Positions 45,557-54,036 are shown, counted from the first letter of the stretch. The stretch is DNA of 64,000 nt from an uncultured Marinococcus sp. (GCF_947493875.1 NZ_CANLSU010000004.1:186001-250000), one strand, 5' to 3'. Translations and numbers: made by a program. The notes: generated by a model not told the origin, from the sequence alone.

Positions 45557-46855
45557 ATGAACACGCTGTCTGCAGTTATTATTTTTCTTATCACGCTCGT
45601 ACTGGTTATTTGGCAGCCGAAAAATTTAAATATTGGCTGGTCTGCCTGTGGCGGCGCTATTGTCGCTCTTATTGCAGGCGTTGTCAGCTTCGGGGACGTC
45701 GAAACGGTTATTGGGATCGTGTGGAATGCCACGCTTGCCTTTGTTGCCATCATTATTATCAGCCTGATTCTCGATAAAATAGGTTTTTTTGAATGGGCGG
45801 CCCTGCACATGGCAAAAATTGCCGGAGGCAGCGGGCTCCGGATGTTTATTTACATAATTCTGCTCGGTGCCGTGGTGGCTGCGCTTTTTGCCAATGACGG
45901 CGCCGCCCTAATACTGACGCCTATCGTTCTCGCGATGGTAAGAGCACTTGAATTTAAGGAACGGATGATTCTCCCCTTCATTATGGCCAGTGGTTTTATC
46001 GCTGACACAGCTTCCCTGCCCCTGATTATCAGTAATCTCGTAAATATTGTGTCTGCCGACTTTTTCGGCATCGGCTTTGTTGAATACGCCACCCGGATGA
46101 TTGTTCCGAACTTTTTCTCCATAGGGGCGAGCCTTCTTGTTCTCTATCTTTTTTTTCGAAAGGATCTTCCCGGGCGGTATGACGTCACAAAAGTAAAAAA
46201 TCCGAAGGAAGCGATCCGGGACGTAAAAATGTTCCGGCTTTCCTGGGTCGTGCTCGCGGTTCTGCTCACTGGTTATTTTATCAGCGAATTCGCAGCAGTT
46301 CCCGTTTCAGTTATTGCCGGTATTGTAGCCCTGTTCTTCTTATGGATGGCCCGCCGCAGCCCGGCTGTGGAAACGGGCAAAGTATTAAAGGGAGCTCCGT
46401 GGGATATCGTTTTCTTTTCGGTGGGAATGTATGTTGTGGTATACGGCCTTCAGAATGCCGGGCTTACCGAGCAGCTGGCCATTGTGATACAGGCTGCTGC
46501 TGATGAGGGATTGTTTGTCGGCACCCTTTCCATGGGCTTTATCGCCGCTCTTTTATCTTCTGTCATGAATAATATGCCAACAGTGATGATTGATGCTCTG
46601 GCTATTTCAGAAACGGCTGTCTCCGGCACCGTACGAGAAGGCCTTATTTACGCCAATGTGATCGGCAGCGACCTGGGACCGAAAATCACTCCGATCGGCT
46701 CTCTGGCTACCCTGCTGTGGCTTCACGTACTGCGGCAGTTCGGCTTTCATATTTCCTGGGCGTATTACTTTAAAGTCGGTATCATCCTGACTATCCCGAC
46801 GCTGTTTGTTACTCTTACCGGTCTGTATGTATGGCTCTTAATCATTGGCGGCTGA
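45557..46855 (+). CDS. arsB: ArsB-family arsenite efflux transporter
   Basis: A 432-residue, roughly 12-TM anion transporter of the ArsB/NhaD superfamily. Family hallmarks include [20 protein letters not shown] at the N-terminus, [19 protein letters not shown] near residue 78, [16 protein letters not shown] near 113 and [14 protein letters not shown] near 335. It exports arsenite or antimonite using the proton gradient. No arsR, arsC, arsA or arsD lies next to it, so it is a lone arsB. ATG at 45557 follows GGAGG. TTGACT near 45461 and the AT-rich repeat at 45485-45508 may form its promoter and operator. Confidence 0.9.
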   Translation: MNTLSAVIIFLITLVLVIWQPKNLNIGWSACGGAIVALIAGVVSFGDVETVIGIVWNATLAFVAIIIISLILDKIGFFEWAALHMAKIAGGSGLRMFIYIILLGAVVAALFANDGAALILTPIVLAMVRALEFKERMILPFIMASGFIADTASLPLIISNLVNIVSADFFGIGFVEYATRMIVPNFFSIGASLLVLYLFFRKDLPGRYDVTKVKNPKEAIRDVKMFRLSWVVLAVLLTGYFISEFAAVPVSVIAGIVALFFLWMARRSPAVETGKVLKGAPWDIVFFSVGMYVVVYGLQNAGLTEQLAIVIQAAADEGLFVGTLSMGFIAALLSSVMNNMPTVMIDALAISETAVSGTVREGLIYANVIGSDLGPKITPIGSLATLLWLHVLRQFGFHISWAYYFKVGIILTIPTLFVTLTGLYVWLLIIGG

Positions 46856-47026
46856 CCGGGAGGATATCGGCAGCGGGATTTCCTGTATGAATTAGTTGAA
46901 TAACAGTCATATTGTTGTTACCCTTGGCAGAGTCGCAAATGATAATTATCCAGCGCCCGGCTCCGGCAGTTTACACTTACGGAGAGCAGGGAATGTATTC
47001 AGCAGTTTGCAGAGATAGAAAAAAAG

Positions 47027-47045
47027 GTATAGATATACTCTATAC
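47027..47045. promoter_or_regulatory. 7-5-7 inverted repeat upstream of the HesB-like gene
   Basis: GTATAGA, TATAC, TCTATAC: a perfect palindrome that overlaps possible -10 elements (TATAGA, TATACT) 28 bases before the start codon. Candidate operator; no cognate regulator identified. Confidence 0.45.
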
Positions 47046-47072
47046 AGGTTTAAAAATTAAGGAGGCTCACCC

Positions 47073-47354
47073 TTGGAAATTACAAACGGTGCTAAAGCAG
47101 TACTAGAACCGCTGATGGAAGAAAACAACATGGACCACCTTCGCGTGGCAGTTGAAGAAATGGAAGAATCCTCCCAGATCGGTCTTGTTCTTCAGGATCC
47201 GCAGGAAGACGATCAGGTGGTAGAAGCAAACGGCATTAAAGTAGCAGTGGACAACCGCGTTACAGATTTAATGCAGGATGTTACGCTCGACACGCAGGAA
47301 AACGAAGACGGCGAAACACAGCTCGTCATGGCCGGCCTTCCTGAAACTGAATAA
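47073..47354 (+). CDS. HesB/IscA-like fold protein lacking cysteines
   Basis: 93 residues, TTG start with AAGGAGG 8 bases upstream. Architecture follows the HesB/IscA family (MEITNGAKAVLEPLMEENNM, then two-strand pairs VVEANGIKVAVDN), but none of the family's three conserved cysteines is present and in fact the protein has no Cys at all. It therefore cannot assemble Fe-S clusters in the IscA way. Very acidic. Such Cys-less relatives occur in Bacillaceae with unknown function. It is monocistronic with a strong terminator. Confidence 0.75.
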   Translation: MEITNGAKAVLEPLMEENNMDHLRVAVEEMEESSQIGLVLQDPQEDDQVVEANGIKVAVDNRVTDLMQDVTLDTQENEDGETQLVMAGLPETE

Positions 47355-47366
47355 GTCAACATCCCC

Positions 47367-47402
47367 AAACAGTTCTGCTTAAAAAGCAGGACTGTTTTTT
47401 TA
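47367..47402 (+). terminator. intrinsic terminator of the HesB-like gene
   Basis: AAACAGTTCTGCTT pairs with AGCAGGACTGTTT across a short A-rich loop, followed by a T run. Confidence 0.92.
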
Positions 47403-47430
47403 ATTCAGGAGCAATTTCTTGTCGCGTTGG

Positions 47431-47444
47431 GCCGAAATTTCGGC
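47431..47444. promoter_or_regulatory. perfect palindrome, candidate upstream activator site for the sigma-54 promoter
   Basis: GCCGAAATTTCGGC, 14 bp, about 90-103 bases upstream of the predicted transcription start of adhP. That is the usual range for enhancer sites of NtrC-type activators, and such an activator is encoded 1.1 kb away. Binding is inferred, not shown. Confidence 0.6.
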
Positions 47445-47489
47445 TTGCCGTTTTAATTTTTTATAACCTCTCCCTTCTATACCAGCTTT

Positions 47490-47504
47490 TGGGTGCGCTT
47501 ACAT
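47490..47504 (-). promoter_or_regulatory. CcpA cre site upstream of adhP
   Basis: Reverse strand ATGTAAGCGCACCCA matches every fixed position of WTGNAANCGNWNNCW. It ends 3 bases before the -24 element of the adhP promoter, so bound CcpA could block sigma-54 holoenzyme or activator contact. Confidence 0.6.
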
Positions 47505-47507
47505 TTT

Positions 47508-47523
47508 TGGCACGCTTCTTGCA
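47508..47523 (+). promoter_or_regulatory. sigma-54 (-24/-12) promoter of adhP
   Basis: TGGCACG-CTTC-TTGCA: an exact match to the sigma-54 consensus, with GG and GC 12 bases apart. The transcript would begin near 47534, 34 bases before the adhP ATG. Confidence 0.88.
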
Positions 47524-47567
47524 TATACATAGAGTGCAGCCTGCAAAAATACAAGGAGGGTTCACTC

Positions 47568-48584
47568 ATGAAAGCAGCAGTGGTTAATGAATTTCATCAA
47601 AAACTGGAGATTAAAGATATCCCGGTACCCGAGCTTGATTATGGAGAAGTGCTTGTCAAAATTCATTCATGCGGAGTCTGCCACACCGATTTGCACGCGG
47701 TCCACGGCGACTGGCCGGTTAAACCAAAGCTTCCTCTCGTTCCGGGACACGAGGGCGTAGGTACAGTAGAAAAGGTGGCGGACGGCGTCAAATCCATTAA
47801 AGTCGGAGACCGCGTCGGCATTCCGTGGCTCTACTCTGCCTGCGGAGAATGCGAATTCTGCCTCTCTGGAAGAGAAACGCTCTGCCAACAGCAGTTGAAT
47901 GCCGGCTATTCCGTAGACGGCGCCTATGCGGAATACTGCAAAGCTCCCTCCCACTATGTGACGAAAATTCCGGACAGCCTGGACTTTGACACAGTAGCTC
48001 CACTTTTCTGTGCAGGCGTGACAACGTACAAGGCACTCAAAGTATCCGAAGCCAAACCGGGTGACTGGGTCGCAATTTTTGGCATCGGCGGACTCGGACA
48101 CGTTGCCGTACAGTATGCAAAAGCCATGGCCTTAAACGTGGTGGCTGTCGACATACGGGACGACAAGCTGGAGCTTGCGAAGGAAATGGGAGCAGACATG
48201 ACGATCAACAGCATGAACGAGGACCCCGGCAAGGTTTTGATGGAAAAATTAAACGGCGTAGAAGCCGCCATCAGCGTGGCCGTTAGTCCGAAAGCGTTTG
48301 AACAGGCCTACTCCACTGTTAAACGGGGTGGAAATTTAGTTATTGTGGGGCTTCCTGTCGGTGATCTTCCGATTCCAATCTTTGATACGGTGTTGAACGC
48401 GGTAAACGTAAAAGGCTCCATTGTCGGTACACGCAAAGACCTGCAGGAATGTCTCGAGCTCGCGGCTAACGGCAGGATTCGTCCGATTATTGAAATGAAG
48501 GAATTGGATGATATTAACGACGTATTTGACTCGATGGAAAAAGGCGATATCAACGGCAGGATTGTACTCAAAATCCAGGATTAG
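47568..48584 (+). CDS. adhP: zinc-dependent alcohol dehydrogenase AdhP
   Basis: NAD-dependent oxidation of primary alcohols such as ethanol to aldehydes, reversible. The 338-residue protein has catalytic zinc ligands Cys38 (CGVCHTD) and His61-Glu62 (GHEGVG), structural zinc cysteines 92, 95, 98 and 106 (CGECEFC...C), and the Rossmann loop [16 protein letters not shown] near residue 178. ATG 47568 follows AAGGAGG. Its promoter is a consensus sigma-54 element with a palindromic upstream site and a cre. It converges with the gene of a sigma-54 activator, which is the obvious candidate regulator. Confidence 0.95.
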   Translation: MKAAVVNEFHQKLEIKDIPVPELDYGEVLVKIHSCGVCHTDLHAVHGDWPVKPKLPLVPGHEGVGTVEKVADGVKSIKVGDRVGIPWLYSACGECEFCLSGRETLCQQQLNAGYSVDGAYAEYCKAPSHYVTKIPDSLDFDTVAPLFCAGVTTYKALKVSEAKPGDWVAIFGIGGLGHVAVQYAKAMALNVVAVDIRDDKLELAKEMGADMTINSMNEDPGKVLMEKLNGVEAAISVAVSPKAFEQAYSTVKRGGNLVIVGLPVGDLPIPIFDTVLNAVNVKGSIVGTRKDLQECLELAANGRIRPIIEMKELDDINDVFDSMEKGDINGRIVLKIQD

Positions 48585-48618
48585 ATTCCCGGTAAATTTA
48601 CGAAACGCTTACACAAAG

Positions 48619-48655
48619 CAAAACCCGGACGGGCTCCTCTTCCCGCCGGGTTTTG
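48619..48655. terminator. bidirectional intrinsic terminator
   Basis: CAAAACCCGG-A-CGGG pairs with CCCG-C-CGGGTTTTG across an 8-base loop; T or A tracts on both sides. Lies between convergent adhP and the sigma-54 activator gene. Confidence 0.88.
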
Positions 48656-48674
48656 TTGATGATTCTGCCGGAAT

Positions 48675-50054
48675 TTATTCATTCAGCCAGTAGCGCAGCT
48701 TTCTCGTATTAACCCCTAGCATTTCTGCTGCCTCCCTGCGATTTCCACGTGTGAGCATTAAGGCGTGGTCGATAATATCCTGAACGCTTTTCTTTTCTTC
48801 ACTCCGTATAGCTTCAACGGTGCTTTCAAGCGACAAATATTTTGTCTCTTCAAGCTCCTGTTTTTTCTCTATAAGCCAATCCCCGGACACAATTCGATTC
48901 CTGGCGGCAGTCTTGCGGCTTGATGGCCTCATGTTTAAATGGCGGCGTTCAATCCTTCCGTCTGATTCCGCGGCTGCCCGGACCAGCACGTTTGTAAGCT
49001 CCCGGATATTGCCCGGCCAGTGGTGAGTCTGTAACACATCCAAAGCTTCCGGACTGATCGTTGTGATTTCCGGAGCTTCTTTGCGAAGAATCGACTGGGC
49101 CACCGCGGGGATATCTTCCTTTCGTTCCCGCAGGGGCGGAATAGTCAGCCGTACGACCTCAAGCCGGTACAGCAGGTCCTCCCGAAATTCCCCTGCTTCT
49201 GCAGCAAGGTGCAGGTCCTGGTTTGTGGCAGCAATGATACGGGCTTTTGTTGTAATCGGACGTTCACTACCCACCCGGTAAAGCTCTCTCGTTTCGAGCA
49301 CCCGCAGCAGCTTCACCTGGGTTGAAAGTGAAGCTTCTCCAATTTCATCGAGCAAGAGCGTTCCTTCCGAGGCCAGTTCAAAATACCCCCTCCTCGTTTT
49401 ATGCGCTCCGGTAAACGCCCCTGCTTCATGGCCGAACAACTCACTTTCGAGCATCTGCTCCGGCAGCGCTCCGCAGTTCACACCTAGAAATGAGCGCTCC
49501 TCCGGCCCGGCAAGCTCATGAATGAAGCGGGCGGCTACCTCTTTTCCAGTGCCAGTCTCTCCGTCGATTAAAATCGTTAACGGCTTTGGTGCAAAGCGCG
49601 CAGCCAGTCGGACGACTTCTTTCATTGCTTCGCTTTCTCCAGTTATCAAGCCGCTTCTTGCAGCTGCCTGTTCAATGTGGTCTAAAGCCTCCCGGCCCAG
49701 CCGCGGCTGCTGTATTTTCTCTTCAATAATGCTGATGTCTTCAAAAGGTTTTTCAATATAGTCCTCCGCCCCAAGCTTAACTGCTTCTACAGCTGTATCA
49801 ATCGTGCTGTATCCTGTCATAATAATACAGCGGCAGGAGGGCTGCGCCTGCTTCAAGTCTGCGAGCAGCTTCAACCCATTCGTGTCAGGAAGCTTTAAGT
49901 CGATAAATGCCAGTTCATACAAATGGTTCCGGCTGCGAAGGCGTTCATATTCCTTCCCGTCATGGGCAAGATCAATATGATGGCCCTGTTCTACAAGCAG
50001 ATAGCGAAAAAATGTGCCAATATCATAGTCATCGTCAATGACCAATATCTTCAT
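48675..50054 (-). CDS. NtrC-type sigma-54-dependent response regulator
   Basis: A 459-residue activator with the full three-domain plan. The receiver (1-115) has the acidic pocket DDD at 7-9, phospho-acceptor Asp52 (FIDLKLPD) and Lys102 (EKPF). The AAA+ domain (~135-370) has Walker A GETGTGKE at 165-172, the sigma-54-contact loop GAFTGA at 212-217 and Walker B LLLDEIGEA. A Fis-type HTH closes the protein (RGNRREAAEMLGVNTRKLRY). The frame is open to 50072; ATG 50054 has GGAGGGG upstream and starts at the receiver. It overlaps the kinase gene by 20 bases. Its targets probably include the adhP promoter. Confidence 0.94.
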   Translation of the reverse strand: MKILVIDDDYDIGTFFRYLLVEQGHHIDLAHDGKEYERLRSRNHLYELAFIDLKLPDTNGLKLLADLKQAQPSCRCIIMTGYSTIDTAVEAVKLGAEDYIEKPFEDISIIEEKIQQPRLGREALDHIEQAAARSGLITGESEAMKEVVRLAARFAPKPLTILIDGETGTGKEVAARFIHELAGPEERSFLGVNCGALPEQMLESELFGHEAGAFTGAHKTRRGYFELASEGTLLLDEIGEASLSTQVKLLRVLETRELYRVGSERPITTKARIIAATNQDLHLAAEAGEFREDLLYRLEVVRLTIPPLRERKEDIPAVAQSILRKEAPEITTISPEALDVLQTHHWPGNIRELTNVLVRAAAESDGRIERRHLNMRPSSRKTAARNRIVSGDWLIEKKQELEETKYLSLESTVEAIRSEEKKSVQDIIDHALMLTRGNRREAAEMLGVNTRKLRYWLNE

Positions 50055-51714
50055 ACTCGTCCCCTCCTCCATGAACCGGCAGCTTCAATTGAAAGGCACT
50101 TCCTTTTCCCTCTTCGCTTGCAAATGTCAGCCGGCCGCCATTTTTCTCTGCAATATCTTTACTTACCGACAGACCCAGCCCGGTCCCATTCTGTTTTCTT
50201 TTTGTAGTGAAAAAAGGTTCAAACACTGACGGCTTCTGACTCTGGGCAATACCGCACCCGTTGTCTTCGACCTCAAGCACAACGTTTGAATGAACAATAT
50301 TGGTTTTAATTTGAATCTTTTTATCTGTCTCTCCGCTGTCCTTTAACGCATCTTTTGCATTCAGGAGCAGGTTGATAATCACCTGACCGACCTGATGCGG
50401 TCCTGCTTTGACGAGCGGCAGACCGAATGTGTAATGCTTTTCAATCAGAATATTCTCTTTTTCGATTTGAAAACCAACCAGGCTCAGCACATCTTCGACT
50501 GCTTCATTAACGTTACATTCCGTGCTCTCTTCTTTTTCGGGACGGGAGAAAGAAAGCAGGTTTTGCACTATCGTCCGGCAGCGGCGGCCCCCTCTTTCAA
50601 TCGCCGCCGCAAGCTCCCTTGGAGGCCCCTCCTCTGTCAGACTCCGCTGTAGTATCTGGGTGTTACCGATCACCGCGGTCAGCGGACTATTTAATTCATG
50701 CGCCACTCCGGCCGCCATTTCCCCTATCGCCGCGAGCTTTCCGGAATGCTGAAGCTGGGCTTCAGTTTTGATCCGCGCCGTTACATCCTTAATATAAATA
50801 AGCAGTCCTTTCATCTCTCCATCACCGTCCCGGACTGGGTACGTCTGAATATCGCACACACGGCCGTTTTTTAACGTCATTTGGTAGTTTTTCATCGTCT
50901 CACCGTGATAGCTTTCTTCAATTGGACAGAATGCCTCCGTATCGTGAAACAACAGATCATGACAACGCCGGCCGGCCACCGCCTCCGGAGGTTCGTTAAA
51001 AAAGCTGTAGGAGGCCTGGTTGCAGCGAACGATCCGGTGATCGTTATCGGTTAATATCAGGAGGTCCGCTACGGCCTGAAAGGTTTCCTCCCATTCCTTT
51101 TTGCCCTGGTATACCTCCTGGTACAGCCTCGCGTTCTCCATCATGAGGGCAATATGGTCTGAAAGCTGCCGGAAGAAGCTGATATCAGACTGGTCACACT
51201 CGATCCGTTCAGTTGCGGCAAAGGTGAGAACACCGATGGTCGACGCTTTTATCCGAAGCGGTATGACACACACATAGTGAAAATTCAAAGCCGAAAGCGT
51301 CTGCTCCTCCACAAACTCATACGTGTCAGCAGGTTCCCACTCATGAAGAACAATCATGTTCTGTTCGATTGCTTTCCAGTACAACGACTCTTTTTTCGGG
51401 AGATGCATACCGACTGCGGAATCCTCTGCGTAGAGAGGATAGACACTGTTTAATGACATTGCTCCCTGCTCGATTAACGATAAGCTTACCCGGTCGATCG
51501 GATAAAGTTCATAAATAGTTTCAAGAATATGCTGCAGCGACGTTTCCATCGTTCCTGTAACCTGAAACCCCTTTGCCACTTCGCTTAAAATTTCAAGCTT
51601 CCGGTTCTTTTTTTCAAGCTCCGCAATTGTTGCTTTCAAGTCTGTATAATAGCTTTTTTTCGAGGCACGGACCCCGGTTAATTTTTCAATCACCATTTCC
51701 TTTTCTGTAAACAT
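50035..51714 (-). CDS. soluble sensor histidine kinase (GAF-PAS-HisKA-HATPase)
   Basis: A 559-residue kinase with no TM helix, so it senses a cytoplasmic signal. Order: coiled N-terminus (~15-50), GAF domain (~55-195), PAS domain (~205-320), HisKA with the H-box GEMAAGVAHELNSPLTAVIG near residue 345, and HATPase with NLLLNAKDALKD, DNGCGI and GTGLGLSVS. The PAS holds a Cys pattern, GRRCHDLLFHDTEAFCPIE, as seen in PAS domains of redox or ligand-sensing kinases. It lies 12 bases downstream of the Fe alcohol dehydrogenase gene and overlaps the response regulator gene, so the three form one operon. An alcohol, aldehyde or redox signal is inferred. Confidence 0.93.
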   Translation of the reverse strand: MFTEKEMVIEKLTGVRASKKSYYTDLKATIAELEKKNRKLEILSEVAKGFQVTGTMETSLQHILETIYELYPIDRVSLSLIEQGAMSLNSVYPLYAEDSAVGMHLPKKESLYWKAIEQNMIVLHEWEPADTYEFVEEQTLSALNFHYVCVIPLRIKASTIGVLTFAATERIECDQSDISFFRQLSDHIALMMENARLYQEVYQGKKEWEETFQAVADLLILTDNDHRIVRCNQASYSFFNEPPEAVAGRRCHDLLFHDTEAFCPIEESYHGETMKNYQMTLKNGRVCDIQTYPVRDGDGEMKGLLIYIKDVTARIKTEAQLQHSGKLAAIGEMAAGVAHELNSPLTAVIGNTQILQRSLTEEGPPRELAAAIERGGRRCRTIVQNLLSFSRPEKEESTECNVNEAVEDVLSLVGFQIEKENILIEKHYTFGLPLVKAGPHQVGQVIINLLLNAKDALKDSGETDKKIQIKTNIVHSNVVLEVEDNGCGIAQSQKPSVFEPFFTTKRKQNGTGLGLSVSKDIAEKNGGRLTFASEEGKGSAFQLKLPVHGGGDEYEDIGH

Positions 51715-51726
51715 ACAGACGCTCCT

Positions 51727-52872
51727 TTATTCGTAAGCCTTTTTGAACAGCATTTCGATATCCTTCAGAGCTACATCCCGGGGGTTGGTGATCATACATG
51801 CATCTTCAAGGGCAATGCGGGCCATGTTTTCAAAATCAGGATCTCTCAGTCCGACAGAGCGCAGCGTCTTTGAGGCACCAATATCATCTGCAAGAGCCCG
51901 GACGGCCTGAATACCGTGTCTGGCACGAACCATTTCCTCCCCGTCCGCAGAAGCGCCGAAAATATCGCCGATAGCCGCAAAGCGGGGAGGGGAAGCAATT
52001 AGATTAAATTCCATGACATGCGGAAGCAAAATGCTGTTAATTTCTCCGTGCGCAAGAGCATAGCGTCCGCCGATCGCGTGAGACATCGCGTGTACCGCTC
52101 CTAAAATGGCATTGGAAAACGCAAGTCCCGCCTGCATGCTTGCCATCGCCATCGCACGCTTGGCTTCCACATTTGTGTGCGATGCCACCGACGGCCGCAG
52201 AAATTCAGCCGCCAGCTTCATCGCATTAACCGCATGCACATCCGTCAGCGGCGTCGCTGCTGCACTTACATACGCTTCTATGCCATGTGTAATCGCATCA
52301 AGTCCGGTAGCTGCTGTAAGCAAATGGTCTTTGGTCATTAATACGAACGGGTCGACAATCGCAATATCCGGCACGAGCGATTTAGAAACGATCGTCATCT
52401 TCTTTTTCCGTTCCGGATCCACAATAATGGAAAATTGTGAGACTTCAGACCCCGATCCCGCCGTTGTCGGTACCATAATGACCGGGGGAAGTGGACTGTG
52501 GATATGGTCTACTCCTTCGTAATCTTCGATTCTTCCGCCGTTACTCACAATCACAGCCACCGCTTTCGCCACATCCAGCGCACTTCCTCCTCCAATACCT
52601 AGCACAGCGTCACACCGGGCTTTATGATAAGCCTCTACCCCTTCTACTACCTGGGCTGTGTCAGGGTTTGTACTGATATTTGAGAAGAGGTGATAATCAA
52701 GGCCGGAAGCTTGTATGCTTTCTACAGCCTGGATGGTCCAGCCGGCTTCTTTAACGCCCGGATCACTTACTACCAGTACACGCTGTGCTCCCAGTCGTAA
52801 AAAGCTCTCGCCCGTCTGCTGAATCGAATGATCCCCGAAAATGATTTCGGGAGCCATAAATTTTGAAATCAT
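51727..52872 (-). CDS. iron-containing alcohol dehydrogenase (group III)
   Basis: A 381-residue Fe-dependent alcohol dehydrogenase. NAD-binding GIGGGSALDVAKAVAVI is near residue 97, and the metal-binding signature is split between HGIEAYVSAAATPLTDV (~200) and AVHAMSHAIGGRYALAHGEIN with the His ligands (~265). Related enzymes act on ethanol, butanol, 1,3-propanediol or methanol. ATG at 52872 follows GGTGAGG. It heads the operon with the histidine kinase and the sigma-54 activator, an arrangement that ties alcohol oxidation to its own sensor. A cre lies between promoter and start. Confidence 0.94.
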   Translation of the reverse strand: MISKFMAPEIIFGDHSIQQTGESFLRLGAQRVLVVSDPGVKEAGWTIQAVESIQASGLDYHLFSNISTNPDTAQVVEGVEAYHKARCDAVLGIGGGSALDVAKAVAVIVSNGGRIEDYEGVDHIHSPLPPVIMVPTTAGSGSEVSQFSIIVDPERKKKMTIVSKSLVPDIAIVDPFVLMTKDHLLTAATGLDAITHGIEAYVSAAATPLTDVHAVNAMKLAAEFLRPSVASHTNVEAKRAMAMASMQAGLAFSNAILGAVHAMSHAIGGRYALAHGEINSILLPHVMEFNLIASPPRFAAIGDIFGASADGEEMVRARHGIQAVRALADDIGASKTLRSVGLRDPDFENMARIALEDACMITNPRDVALKDIEMLFKKAYE

Positions 52873-52914
52873 ATCCTCACCACCGTCGTATTTAATTGGA
52901 AGCTTTTTATGCGA

Positions 52915-52929
52915 TTGAAAACGTTTACT
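52915..52929 (+). promoter_or_regulatory. CcpA cre site in the Fe-ADH operon leader
   Basis: TTGAAAACGTTTACT matches all fixed positions of WTGNAANCGNWNNCW. It covers about +6 to +20 of the predicted transcript, a classical position for CcpA repression or roadblock. Confidence 0.7.
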
Positions 52930-52941
52930 TTACATGTAATT

Positions 52942-52970
52942 ATTATCTCTCACCCTCGTTTAATGTGCAA
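52942..52970 (-). promoter_or_regulatory. putative sigma-A promoter of the Fe-ADH-kinase-regulator operon
   Basis: Reverse strand TTGCAC, 17-base spacer, GATAAT (5 of 6). No -24/-12 element is present here, so the regulators themselves seem to be sigma-A expressed. Confidence 0.5.
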
Positions 52971-52994
52971 AGACTTCCTGTTCCTGTTTTAGCG

Positions 52995-53028
52995 CAAAAA
53001 ATCTGCGAACCCCTAAGTCCGCAGATCA
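52995..53028 (-). terminator. second hairpin downstream of the ZIP gene
   Basis: Reverse strand ATCTGCG, 12-base loop, CGCAGAT, then TTTTTT. Backs up the terminator at 53136. Confidence 0.75.
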
Positions 53029-53135
53029 AAAAATAAATAATAGCTCCTGTCCAGGAATTGACCGCCAAAAGCACCAACAGTGAAACGATATGCACTCTAA
53101 ATGTCATTAATGCATTAAAAACAGTCTGTCAGATA

Positions 53136-53170
53136 GAAAAACTGAAGCAGAAAAAACCTCTCTGCTTCAG
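53136..53170 (-). terminator. intrinsic terminator of the ZIP transporter gene
   Basis: 10-bp perfect stem CTGAAGCAGA / TCTGCTTCAG with TTTTT after it on the reverse strand, 10 bases after the ZIP stop. Confidence 0.9.
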
Positions 53171-53179
53171 CCGCACTGT

Positions 53180-53986
53180 TTACCCTAAAGCTACATCCAA
53201 TATCATCATGACACTAAAGCCGATCATCAGGCTGAAGGTAGCGAGCCGTATATTGCCCTTTTCCTGCGAGCCTGGGATGACTTCCTTGGCAACAACAAAT
53301 ATCATCGCTCCTGCTGCAAAACTGAGAGCAAACGGAAGCAGCGGCTCAATAATGATAACCGCGGCAGCCCCAATCACCGCAGCCACCGGTTCGACAAAGC
53401 CGGACAGCTGACCGTAAAAGAAGCTTTTCTTTTTCGATAGTCCGTCCCGCCGAAGCGGCATCGATACTGCTGTGCCCTCCGGAAAATTTTGAATACCGAT
53501 ACCAAGCGCAAGTGCTACTGCCCCTGCGAGCGTGGAGCTGGTGAATTCCGAAGCCAGTGCCCCGAATGCTACACCTACAGCGAGTCCTTCCGGAATATTG
53601 TGCAGGGTAATCGAAAACACAAGCATTGTGGTCCGGTGCTTGGCATACTTGTCTTTTATTTCCGTAAAGTACGTATCTTCATTCATCATGGGAATGATCC
53701 TGTCGAGCAGCAACAGAAAAACACCCCCAAGTAAAAAACCAATAACAGCTGGAATATAAGGTATCTGTCCCTGCTCCTCTGCCATATCAATGCCTGGTGA
53801 AAGCAACGACCAGAAGCTCGCAGCAATCATAACCCCGCCGGCAAATGCAAGCATACTATCCATCAGCTTCTGGTTGTTTCTATTCGTGAAAAACACAACC
53901 GCAGCACCTGCTGCAGTCATGCCCCAGGTAAACAAAGAGCCGATCAGCGCCTGCAGCGTGGGAGGGAGCTCCGCAAACCACTCCAT
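53180..53986 (-). CDS. ZIP-family divalent metal transporter
   Basis: A 268-residue, eight-TM metal uptake protein. The ZIP signature in TM4-TM5 is SITLHNIPEGLAVGVAFG (HNxPEG) near residue 130 and GIGIQNFPEGTAVSMPLR (QNxPEG) near residue 162. Such proteins import Zn2+, Mn2+ or Fe2+. ATG at 53986 follows AAAAGGAG. Upstream there is a perfect TTGACA promoter and, right at the predicted start site, a box resembling the Mn-sensing MntR operator, which suggests manganese as substrate or signal. Monocistronic. Confidence 0.9.
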   Translation of the reverse strand: MEWFAELPPTLQALIGSLFTWGMTAAGAAVVFFTNRNNQKLMDSMLAFAGGVMIAASFWSLLSPGIDMAEEQGQIPYIPAVIGFLLGGVFLLLLDRIIPMMNEDTYFTEIKDKYAKHRTTMLVFSITLHNIPEGLAVGVAFGALASEFTSSTLAGAVALALGIGIQNFPEGTAVSMPLRRDGLSKKKSFFYGQLSGFVEPVAAVIGAAAVIIIEPLLPFALSFAAGAMIFVVAKEVIPGSQEKGNIRLATFSLMIGFSVMMILDVALG

Positions 53987-54015
53987 ATTATAATCTCCTT
54001 TTTACTCTATTAAAA

Positions 54016-54036
54016 AAAGTTTCCCTAAGGAAAATC
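54016..54036. promoter_or_regulatory. MntR-like operator upstream of the ZIP gene
   Basis: Reverse strand AGATTTTCCTTAGGGAAACT resembles the B. subtilis mntH and mntA operators (TTT-G/C-CCTTA-A/G-GGAAAC core). It overlaps the predicted transcription start (-10 at 54044-54049), the position expected for repression. Confidence 0.55.

Noticed and set aside
46938-46951. AATGATAATTATC as a Fur or PerR box upstream of the HesB-like gene.
   Set aside because: The 7-1-7 spacing is missing; only a 10-bp AT-rich palindrome remains.
48600-48616. ACGAAACGCTTACA as a third cre site.
   Set aside because: Two or more mismatches at fixed positions and it lies between a stop codon and a terminator.
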